From Lojkania enalia (Eukaryota; Ascomycota; Dothideomycetes; Pleosporales), in the NCBI GenBank assembly GCA_010094045.1, contig ML986987.1, positions 1,393 to 13,552 on the forward strand: DNA of 12,160 nucleotides. The letters are read 5' to 3'. Made by a program: the position numbers and the translations under genes. Shown here one piece after another: positions 1-8,823 of the stretch. How positions within the stretch are numbered: the stretch's first letter is position 1; each line of letters opens with the position of its first letter. The notes under the pieces are model-generated. The model worked only from the letters and a program-made list of their open reading frames with translations, did not search any database and was not told where the DNA came from.

Positions 1-1193
1 GATATAATTAGATTATAGTAGTAATTAATCGCCTATCTAAATAAGTAGTATTTATTCTCTACTATTATATAATTAATATACGGAGAATAGCTGAATTGTT
101 TATTTAATAGGTATACTGCTTTAACTACACGCCTGAAACTATTATTTTAAACTAAAGACCTTAGTTTATATCTAGTTTCTAGTCTAAATTCTACTATATC
201 TTAGGCGTAAAAATGAAACTATCTACTACTTATTATAAAGAAACTAATAGATAGATAGAGATTATAAATAAGTATATTAATTGGAGACTACACCCTTTTA
301 TATCCTTCTACTAGAATAACTAGAGTTTTCTATTACCTATAATCGACTAAGTATAAGCAATTCTACCCTATATAACTATTAGAATATTCCTATATTAGAT
401 CCTATATAGATTTAAGCCCTATTAGAGTTGGGATTAGAAATATTCTATTAATCCTATTACTATAATAGATAAATTAAATTATAAGAACGCTTTAGCTCTA
501 GTAACTCGTATATATATAACCTAGGAAATTGTAAAGGCTAATATTAAGAAGGTTTAGAATTATATATAATCTATTATTAACTATTACTAGTAACCGATTA
601 ATTAGTAGATTAGTAATATAGTCTACCTAAATACTAAGAACCTTATAGTTTAAAGACTAAGCTGAAAGCTATCCGATTAATAGAAGAGCTCTTTTAAAGT
701 ACTAGAATAGGTTAGAAACTTATACTATTTATAGCTACCCCTAGAATCGAGAATATATAATATCTTCGCATTAAACCTACTATATAAGAAACCCTAAGAC
801 CCTCTACCTAGATAAGAAGCTCCGAAACCACCTACTATCGCTATTAATAGGGTAGAAGAGTAGGAGGTTAAGAAAATACTAGCTAGTAAATTATATTATA
901 AGACCCTTAAATACTATATAAAATAGGTAGAATATAATTCTAATCTAATCTAGTATAAAGCTTTAAACTTTATAGGTTTACTTTATAAGCTAAAAGCTTT
1001 TTATAATAAGTATCTAAATTGCTTAGGACCCCTAAAAGCTCTAACTAAATAGATTAAAGTATATAAGAATAGTATAAAAAATATAGATTATTTAGTAGAT
1101 AATAATATATAAAAGTTAAGTAGTAGATTTTAAAAACTAAAGTATAGGCCTAAAATTATTCCTCTATAGAACCTAGAGGGTCTAATAGTAGGC
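1..1193 (+). pseudogene. pol: Ty3/Gypsy chromovirus pol relic: integrase core and chromodomain (5' cut by window)
   Basis: This is the remnant of the integrase and C-terminal part of a Ty3/Gypsy polyprotein, which would have inserted retrotransposon cDNA into chromatin. It opens inside the integrase core: the first catalytic Asp region reads VVIN at 18-29 (Asp now Asn). The IISDRGPQ-type motif lies at about 138-170 with its Asp also changed to Asn. The KETDGQTE-type motif at about 236-260 keeps its final Glu. A chromodomain-like region follows at about 852-1051, readable as EV-KILAS then IK-V-YN-N and F-GLLYKLKAFYNKY, with aromatic positions partly turned to stops. The frame ends just before the probable LTR. 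In-frame stops are all TAA or TAG, as expected when RIP hits Gln and Trp codons. It is the partner copy of 8824-10015. Confidence 0.88.
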
Positions 1194-2335
1194 TGTTAAA
1201 TACCTCTCTAGTTTTCTTCTCTTCTACCTTTCTTTCTCTTTCTTCTCTCTAGACTCCCCTTAAACCTTTCCCACCTTATTTTTAACCGCCCGAGAGCGCC
1301 GTAATATTAGCTTAAAAACTAGATACTAGAGCCTTTAAAACTAAAACCTAATAGAGTAACTTAGTACTCTAGTAGAATAAAGCTACCTAGATACTAGCTG
1401 TAAAAAGGCTATCTTCCTAACTTCTTATAACCTAGGCTATAAGCGCTAGACTATAAGTAGATTCTAAAATAGCCTTAAAGGCTACCTTTTTATTCTTCTT
1501 ATCTCCTACGTATTGGGCTACTATCTATAGTTTAAGATAGCCCCGGAGGACCAGAAACTCCTTCTTATAATAGGAGGGGATTTATAAGTATATTAGTAGT
1601 AAGTATCTTACTAGTATTAGATACGATTTATACGGGGTTATACTTTTTATTTTATAAGATATAATACTCGCATTTTTTTAATCTTAGAAACTAAAAGGTA
1701 AATATTATACGTTACCCGCAGGCGAGCGTATATATAGTTTAAAGGTAGATAACTTAAAAGACTTTTAAAGAAGTTCTAAAAGGTAGGCGGAGTAGTATAT
1801 TAATTAATTTTTTTCTATAAGGTATTAGTAATACTTTAATAATTAACGGTTCTAGGGACGTATAATAATATATACGGAGTAGAAGTTGTTATTTAGTTAA
1901 GAAAGCTTAGTTAATAGCAACCTAATAATATACTAAGACTAGTAAACGCTTATTACTATACGCGATAAAATTGCAATATTAATAAACTGTTATAATAGTA
2001 GTTACCAGCTGATATATAGGTTAATTATACTTACCGTAAAAACCTTACTTAATATTATATTAATATATAAACGTATCTCTATAAGTAACTACGCGTATTA
2101 GCTCTTACTAATAAATACCTCCTTAAAGAAATTTCTTTATACTAGAACCTATCTATAATAGTCCTAATTCCCTCCTAAACTAGTATAGATAGGAACTATT
2201 AGCCTATAAAAAGGGGGGTAGTATAATAATACGAAGAAATTATTATATAAAAAGCTTTATATACAACCTTATCCTAAAGCTTTTTACTTATCTTATTCTA
2301 CCCCCAGCTCCGCCCCTTTTTCTATCCATATATAG
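1194..2335 (+). mobile_element. Probable 3' LTR of the left chromovirus copy
   Basis: Non-coding sequence directly follows the pol relic. It begins with TGTTAAATAC, after a GAGGGTCTAATAGTAGGC stretch that could be a degraded polypurine tract. A long pyrimidine-rich run sits just inside (about 1203-1275). A TATA box lies at 2205, about 130 bases before the proposed end, which fits a long U3 followed by a short R-U5. The start is supported by position after pol and by the TG. The 3' end is inferred from where the gag frame on the opposite strand stops and where the two arms show a local indel (about 2325-2340); no clear CA terminus survives. The 5' LTR is outside the window, so direct-repeat proof is lacking. 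Confidence 0.5.
2205..2214 (+). promoter_or_regulatory. TATA box in the left LTR
   Basis: TATAAAAAGG, followed by a G-rich run, near the 3' end of the probable LTR. This is where an LTR promoter is expected. The matching site in the other arm (7806-7813, minus strand) reads TATAAGAA, so the element is conserved apart from one transition. Confidence 0.5.
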
Positions 2336-2502
2336 TTGTATACTCCCTTATAAGTAGCTTAATAGTTCTTCTATATCTTTTCGTATAAGGCCTATAGATA
2401 TTAATAGAATTCCTAAGTCTCTAATCTCCTACATACTTTTATATACCTCTAAGTAGATTTGTACTGTATTTAAACCTATTATCTTGCCTATACTATTATA
2501 CT
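2336..2502 (-). pseudogene. gag: C-terminal gag fragment, truncated at the left-arm inner end
   Basis: Read on the minus strand, this matches the last ~55 codons of the gag at 6630-7681. Shared runs include IYLEVYK and RKDIEELLSYL. Relative to the right copy it carries mostly transition differences. Its 5' side ends abruptly at 2502, where LINE sequence takes over, so the zinc knuckle and the rest of gag are missing. Its 3' side abuts the probable LTR end in the same way as in the right arm. It is a leftover of the duplicated composite, not a gene. Confidence 0.75.
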
Positions 2503-5375
2503 ATAATAGCTTATACCTACTTTTTATTTTTATATATTACTACTTTAGGTCGCTCTATCTATAGTAGGTATATATATAACTTAATTTTAAGTACTATATC
2601 TATCTAGACGTCTATATATATCTCTACTACCTTTATAAGTAGGGATTAATACTTTATATATAGTTATTATTACTTAAGTATCTAGTAGAGATATAATTAA
2701 CCCAACTTATAGATTAAGACTTAGAATACAATTGTTTACTTCTTTAGTCTCTATTCTATAGAGAGTAGGCCTGCCTCTATCTCTACTATAGATAGGGCTA
2801 TTATATAGAATCCTCTAATTACTACTTATACTATAATCCTCTACAACTATAAAAGGAGCTACTTTATATTATATATTACGATTAGGTACTATACTAGTAA
2901 TATATAGTCTACTACTAGTAGTACTATACTCTATACTAGCTATTTAACTACTTTAGATTATAGTCTCTTTATCTTATCTAGTACTAGTACTACTTTTATT
3001 ACTTTACCTACTTTATCTACTAGGTAGATCTTAAACCTTAGTTTCTTATCTAGTATAACACCTAGTAGCTTAACTTTATTTTTTAGTATAATATCCTTTT
3101 CTTTAAACTATAGTAGTATTATACTATCTCTATCTACTACTTTATATTATATAAGGTAAATAAAACTCGTCTTAGTTACCTTAAACTAGACTCTACTAGT
3201 CCGCTCCTACTTTTCTAATATTAGAATTACTTCGTCCTAAATAATCTGTATATTTTCCTTAGTTAATTATTTTATAATTTATACTAAGTAGTTATTAACA
3301 AATACTATTAAACTACCGTATTATAAAGTATTCTATATTAGATCTACGTTAAAAAAGAGGAAAAGAATAGAAGTAAGTATAGATTCTTATAGAAGACCTA
3401 CCTATAGAAAACTTTATACTTCTATTATTCTACTATTAATAAGAATATATACTTGTTATTCTATATAGAAGTTCTATACCTACTATATAATCTTTTCTAG
3501 GATCTATTACTACTATAATCTTCTAATCTCTAGCTTAGTAGTTATATTATTATATGCTTTCTTAATATTAAATAAAACTAGTAATAGTATTTTCTTTCTA
3601 TACTAAACCTTAAATATATTTTTATAAAGGTATAATAGTATATATATTATTACCCTTTACTTTTATACGTTAAAGTATATCTTAGATAAAAGATCATACT
3701 CCTCTACTAGATATACTATCCTCTTAACTACTAGTAACTCGAGTACCTTACCTAGCATTAGTAGTAGTAAAATTAGCTAGTAGTTATTAGCTATTATATA
3801 GTCTTTTCTATTTAGTTTCTATAGTAGTATAATTTATATAACCTTCTACTTCTTTAGTATCTTTTCTAGTTTAAGAGATCTCGCGAATAGCTATATAATC
3901 TTATTATTTAGAACTAGCTATAGTTCTTTTTATATTCTTACTAGTAGGCCGTTTCTTTCTAGTACTTTATCTAGGTTTATTCTAAAGATAGTTATTTTTA
4001 TTTTATACTTAACTATCAGTTTATAGTAGAGTTAATTATATATTATTAGTATCTCCTTATATTTATATAGTAGTAGGCTAGAGAAGAATATATAGAGTAG
4101 CTCTTATTCTATCTTTTTATCCTCTATAGTAATTCCTCTCTCTTAGCTAGTTTTTTAGATTAGTAGTATTCTAGTAAATAAGCTACTTACTTAAGAGTTT
4201 AAATATTTAACTATCTTCTATATATTATTATTATTATTAAAAAATACTTTCTAGTATTACTTATAGTACTATTAGATTATCTTATAGAAGAGTCTTTTTA
4301 TTCTTATTACTATATTATATAGTTCTATATCCTCTCTTTCTTACTACTATCTTATATATACTCTATTTTTCTAGTATATATATAACTTTCTTAGTACTAT
4401 AAGATCTTTACTCTACTATTACTTTATAAACTGCGACGGTTTTACTCTTAAATAATATATCTCTACCGCCTTAATCGTCTACTATATAAGCTAGCTTACT
4501 ATCTCCTTAATATCTTCTACTAGAAAGTCTACTTTCTTTTCTTACTTAACTATCTATTAAATCTTATCCTATAGTACGTTCTTAAATAGTAGCTTCTTTT
4601 AGCCTTCTTTCTTTTCTATATCTATATAAAAGTATATTTATATAGCTTTATAGTTTAACCTATATTTATATTCCTAGATTAAGTACTTAACTAGATTTCT
4701 TACTAATTTAGCTGTTATAAGTATTAGGTTAATAGTTAATAAGCGTCCTATATTACTAATAAATATAGTTAGTTCTACTAGTAGAAAGCTTTATAATAAT
4801 AGCTCTACTATAAAATTAATAATTAGTATACTATCCTCTTAGCTTACTATACTATTAATATAACTTCCTCCCTATATTAGATTATATTAGTTGAAATTAC
4901 TAGTAACTACTACTTTTATATACGGGTTATATAGTCGTTTCTACTATACTAGCTTATTAATTACCTATAGTCTACTACTAAGTTTCTTTAAATTCTCCTC
5001 TCTAGTTCTTATTAATAAAGATATATCTAAAATATATACTAATACTATTATTAGTTTTCTTCTACTTATATATACTTATATAGCTATAATATCTACTAAA
5101 TTTATATATAACTATATAGTCTTAATATCTTTTAATACTTAGATATATATTTAGACTAGATACTATTCTTCTTATCTACTATATAGTATATATATCGTCT
5201 AGTATAGATTTATACTATATAGTACTACTTCTTCTTCTTCTAAAAAGTATCTAGGTTCCTACTCTAAAATAAAGTAAAAGTTAGCTAGTATTATATTATT
5301 ATAGAGCGTATATTATACTTCTCTAGTTTTTTTTATATTTGTCTAAAGAATCTAAAGTTCTCTATTTATAGTATT
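2503..5375 (-). pseudogene. LINE ORF2 relic: endonuclease and reverse transcriptase
   Basis: The product would nick target DNA and reverse-transcribe the LINE RNA at the nick. Reading the minus strand from about 5362, the endonuclease opens with an LQTN motif (5315-5362). Next come a QEP-type acidic motif (5252-5269), the GDFN motif now SNFN (4892-4903) and the SDH motif now LNY (about 4641-4664). The reverse transcriptase shows an LFDIKKAYDN block with both Asp now Asn (about 3546-3581), a PQGSP-type block (3381-3401), and the catalytic FVDD now FVNN (3288-3302). The thumb region reads VVDY and later GF-TIALSIVEIEAGL (about 2765-2900). The frame peters out at the arm boundary. Every Asp-to-Asn loss sits where GAT or GAC followed a T, as RIP predicts. 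No activity is possible. Confidence 0.88.
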
Positions 5376-5389
5376 AATATATAAGAATT

Positions 5390-6230
5390 CTACCTATCTC
5401 TTTTCTAAATTCTAGATATTTTTAGTATAATACTTAATATAGGCCTTAGTAGTTAATATATTATAGGTTAACTATCTTATAATATAAATACTCTTCTTAT
5501 CTATATATATTATATACCTCTTATTATATATAGTTCTTTACTCTATATCTAAACCTTCTATATTTATAGTAGGCTACTAGTATATATTACTCTTTAAATT
5601 ATAATATTATAATACCCCCTCCTCTAAATATTACGCTATTTAACTTTAGTAGCTTTTTAGCCTCCTTTTTTATTACTACCTTAACTACTATTAATGTATA
5701 CTATCCTCTAAGCCTTAATTACCCTAGCTATTATATTATATATACTTCTACTCTATTTTCTATACTAAATTATTCTAGTACTAACCTATTTACTTTACTA
5801 CTTTTTATATCTATAGCTAAAGCTACCTTAATTTAATCTACTTTTACTAGATACTATTTAGGTTCTACTAGCTTTATATCTAATAGGGTTAGTTTAAACT
5901 AGTCTACTATTATCTATTAAACTACTATCTCTTTATTCTTATTAACTAAAAACTTAATTATACTTATATTATTATTTACTTATTATATATAAAAGTCTTT
6001 TACTATTATTCTTATAAGACTTTTAACCCTATTTATACTTTACTAGATTATTATAATATCTTATAGCTTTAAGTTACAGGTTAATAATATAGAGTTATCT
6101 AACCTAGGGTTAAAATAGTTAAATTATACCCTGCAAGAATAGCAGCAATTTATCTCTCTTTTATTAGCTATTTCTTTTCTAAGAGAACTAAATATACAAA
6201 TATTTTAGCCCTACTATTCTATCTATTATT
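5390..6230 (-). pseudogene. LINE ORF1 relic: gag-like RNA-binding protein with zinc knuckles
   Basis: The product would coat LINE RNA in a ribonucleoprotein particle. On the minus strand, a block starting YLVKVD (about 5804-5853) and continuing to IENRVEVYII resembles the central domain of fungal Tad-type ORF1 proteins. After it come degenerate CCHC zinc knuckles. The first, at 5528-5568, reads Y-K-Y-RRF-RY with each Cys and His turned to Tyr. A second is at about 5480-5527. A third, at about 5407-5455, is close to the C-G-GPH pattern that ends such proteins. The ORF sits immediately upstream of ORF2, as expected. About 280 codons are visible, shorter than typical family members, so the N-terminus is either missing or too decayed to read. 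Confidence 0.72.
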
Positions 6231-6629
6231 ACTACGTTATAATCTATTATACTAGTCTATTATATTTAAATTGCTTAAACTCTTTAAAATAGTCTAGTAG
6301 TAATTTCTAATACTATAAATATATCTTCTATCCCTCTTAGCCTAACGGCCGGCTTAGCTAGGTATATAAGAACCCTAACGTCCAGTAATAGGTAAGATAC
6401 TAACCTTAAAGCTAGTAAGAGACTTATTTAGCTAGAAGAGTAGACTAGAGTAAATGTTTATTAAATATCTAAAGAATTGTAGAGTTATAATACTATCTAG
6501 CACTCTCTAGCCTAGAGTAGTATAGAGTAGGATATAGATGCTAAAGACTTAAAAAGACTATAATAATAGATATAAGGTAAATAAAATTAAAAGAATCTTA
6601 AATAGCTATAGGAGATAAAGTAATAATAT
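6231..6629. other. Non-coding junction between the LINE 5' side and the gag leader
   Basis: About 400 bases with no readable protein on either strand. The left part (to about 6340) may still be LINE 5' sequence. The right part, from the CGGCCGGC-like patch at about 6345 onward, precedes gag and carries a TATA box at 6363, so it is probably the leader or residual 5' LTR of the gag-bearing element. I found no convincing match to the 1194-2335 LTR. A primer-binding site could not be recognised. Confidence 0.45.
6363..6370 (+). promoter_or_regulatory. TATA box upstream of gag
   Basis: TATATAAG lies just after a GC-rich patch and about 265 bases before the first readable gag codons, in the same orientation as gag. 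In a TpA-rich RIP background such strings arise by chance often, so the support is mainly position. Confidence 0.3.
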
Positions 6630-7681
6630 AAAGTAGATAACATCTCTATAATTAATTCAGCTATTATTATACTAGAAGAAGTATAGCTGCCGCGAACTAC
6701 CTCTACTTAAGCTAACCTTCCTCGCCCTAAACCTCCTTATATCTATAAGAAGAAGGATTATATAGACTATAACCGATAGGTTTAAGACTGTAAAAAGTAC
6801 TTTATTTAGTTGCTAGTAGACTTTTAGATAGAAAGGTAGAAAGTTACTTTTACTTCTAAATATATCTTAGAGTTTTTAAAGACTTTATAAGAGATATATA
6901 AAATTATAGAGTGCTGAAAGAGTATATACTAGATCTCTATATAGGATATTCTAAAAGTAAAGATACTAAGTATATTGGGAACTCTATTAGAACGAAGATA
7001 AGAAGCTTTCGATACCTTAAAAAAGTATAGATAAAGGATAGGCTAATTTCCAACTAACTTATTAAACTATATAAAACCTCTATAAAAAGAAGTTAGAGAG
7101 ATAAATAAAGACTATATAGTAAACGAGTTTATCTTAGCTTTATTTAAGTTAATAAGAAGAGATTTAGATCTCCTCCTAAAACTACAGCTTTAAATACTAC
7201 TAAAGGTATAAGAATACGCGAATATAGTCTTTAGATATTATTAAAAGCTTTATAAAAGGTAAAAGGGGCGTAATATAGGTAATTATAAGAGGTAAGGGTT
7301 CGATACTTTAAGTAAGAGTAATAGTACTCCGAAGAAGGCTAGAAAGGGCTAGAAACCCCTGAAGAGGTCTAGAAAAGATAATATCTACTTAGAATAGCCT
7401 CTTATTATATATTAGATATATAGAAAAGAGGGCTATAAGTCTTCTAACTATTTCTAGAAGAAAGAGAAGTCTAAAAGAGCTTTTAAATAGAAGTTGGGAA
7501 AAGGTAAAAGTTAGAAGTATAATAGTATAGGTAAGATAATAGGTCCGAATATAGTACGAATCTACTTAGAGGTATATAAGAATATGTGGGGGTTTAAGGA
7601 CCTAGAAATTCTATTAACACCTATAGGCCTTGTACGAAAGGATATAGAAGAACTACTAAGCTACTTATAAGGAAGTATATA
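6630..7681 (+). pseudogene. gag: Retrotransposon gag relic with one CCHC zinc knuckle
   Basis: This encodes a decayed capsid/nucleocapsid protein of an LTR-type retroelement. The frame is readable from about 6630 (KVDN then ISIINSAIIILEE). A Pro-rich PRPKPPY stretch follows at 6723, then a helical capsid-like region to about 7230, including ERR-EAFDTLKKYR and RRDLDLLLKLQ. A basic linker comes next, then a zinc knuckle at 7410-7451. In the knuckle, CX2CGKEGHX4C reads with all three Cys and the His as Tyr and the first Gly as Arg, each change explained by TG-to-TA or CA-to-TA. The tail ends LEVYKNM-GFKDLEILL and then EELLSYL. Stops are all TAA/TAG except one TGA. No pol follows in the same orientation; instead a minus-strand LTR and pol converge on it. 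The natural start codon cannot be fixed. Confidence 0.78.
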
Positions 7682-8823
7682 ATTATATACGGAAGGGAAA
7701 AGGGGTGGAGCTGGGGGTAGAATAAGATAAGTAAAAAGTTTTAGGATAAAGTTATATATAAAGCTTTTCGTAGAACAATTTCTTTATATTATTATACTAC
7801 CCCCCTTCTTATAGGCTGATAGTTCTTATCTACACTAGTTTAGGAGGGAATTGGAGCTATTATAGATAGGTTCTAGTATAAAGAAATTTCTTTAAAAAGG
7901 TATTTATCGATAAGAGCTAATACGCGTAGTTGCTTATAGAGATATATTTATATATTAACGTAATATTAAGTAAGGTTTTTATAGTAAGTATAATTAACCT
8001 ATATATTAGCTAGTAACTACTATTATAACGGTTTATTAATATTGTAATTTCATCGCGTATAGTAACAAGTATTTACTAGCCTTAGTATATCGCTAGATTG
8101 CTGTTAACTAAGCTTCCTTAACTAAATAACAACTTCTACTCTATATATATTATTATATATCTCTAGAACTATTAATTATTAAAATATTACTAATATCTTA
8201 TAGAAAAAATTAATTAATATACTACTCTACCTACCTCTTAAAGCCTCTTTAAAGGCCTTTTAGATTATCTACTTTTAGGCTATATATATACTTACCCGTA
8301 AGCAGTATATAATATTTACCTTTTAGTTTCTAAGATTAAAAAAATGCGAGTATTATACCTTATAAAATAAAAAGTATAACCCCGTATAAATCGTATCTAA
8401 TACTAGTAGAGTACTTACTACTAATATACTTATAGATCTCCTCCTACTATAAGGAGGAGTTTCTAGTCCTCTAGGGCCATCTCGAACTATAGATAGTAGC
8501 CTAATATATAGGGGATAAGGAGGATAAAAAGGTAGCCTTTAAGACTATTTCGGAGTCCGCTTATAGCCTAGTACTTATAACCTAGATTGTAAAGAGTTAA
8601 GAAGATAGCCTTCTTATAGCTAGTATCTAGATAGCTTTATTCTACTAGAGTACTAAGTTACTCTATTAGGTTTTAACTTTAGAGGCTCTAGTATCTAGTC
8701 TTTAAGCTGATATTACGGCGCTCTTAGGCGGCTAAGAATAAGGTAGGGGAGGTTTAAGGAGAGTCCGGAGGGAAGGAAGAGGAAGAAGAGTAGAAGAGGA
8801 GAGGACTAGGAAGGTATCTAATA
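7682..8823 (-). mobile_element. Probable 3' LTR of the right chromovirus copy
   Basis: Reverse-complement partner of 1194-2335. It follows the minus-strand pol relic and begins (reading minus) with TATTAGATAC, in place of the TGTTAAATAC seen in the left copy. The polypyrimidine run of the left copy appears here as a purine-rich run at about 8745-8815 on the plus strand. The far end is placed where it meets the C-terminus of gag. The same uncertainty about the inner border applies as for the left copy. Confidence 0.5.
7806..7813 (-). promoter_or_regulatory. TATA box in the right LTR
   Basis: TATAAGAA on the minus strand, preceded by CC and followed by a G-rich run. It is the equivalent of the TATA box at 2205 in the other arm, with one A-to-G difference. 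Confidence 0.4.

Larger units (their letters stand above)
1..2502. repeat. Left arm of a ~2.5 kb inverted repeat
   Basis: This segment is the reverse complement of 7516-10015. Anchor pairs hold one register: position 1 pairs with 10015, the LTR start at 1194 with 8823, the TATA box at 2205 with 7813, and 2502 with 7516. The paired coordinates sum to 10016-10018, so there are only about 2 bases of net indel over 2.5 kb. The arms differ mainly by C/T and G/A transitions. The arm contains the pol 3' part, the probable LTR and a gag fragment. Beyond 2502 the similarity stops and LINE sequence begins. The outer end is not reached, because similarity runs straight into the window edge. Confidence 0.93.
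2503..6230 (-). mobile_element. Tad1-like non-LTR retrotransposon (LINE), 3'-truncated relic
   Basis: A two-ORF LINE lies on the minus strand. ORF1 with CCHC knuckles (about 5390-6230) is followed by ORF2 with an apurinic-type endonuclease and a reverse transcriptase (2503-5375). The sequence style of both ORFs matches the Tad1-type LINEs common in filamentous ascomycetes. The 3' end stops at the left inverted-repeat arm with no recognisable C-terminal RNase H domain, 3' UTR or A-rich tail. The 5' border is not defined and may reach about 6340. RIP damage is uniform throughout. Confidence 0.85.

Noticed and set aside
1203..1275. Long pyrimidine-rich run (purine-rich partner at about 8745-8815) as a possible regulatory or triplex-forming element
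   Set aside because: It is part of the duplicated LTR start region and escapes RIP because CT/TC runs contain no CpA. Its persistence needs no function.
4891..5142. An 83-codon open frame on the plus strand starting with ATG
   Set aside because: It lies antisense to the LINE endonuclease (its 5' end overlaps the GDFN motif). It has a composition of Tyr, Ile, Leu, Ser and Thr only to be expected from TpA-rich DNA, and it shows no motif or ribosome or promoter context. It is a chance frame.
5209..5245. Short CTT/TTC-type microsatellite-like run (also TTA runs near 4230)
   Set aside because: It is too short and falls within the LINE ORF2 relic, where it encodes a Glu-rich stretch on the minus strand. 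It is not an independent repeat.
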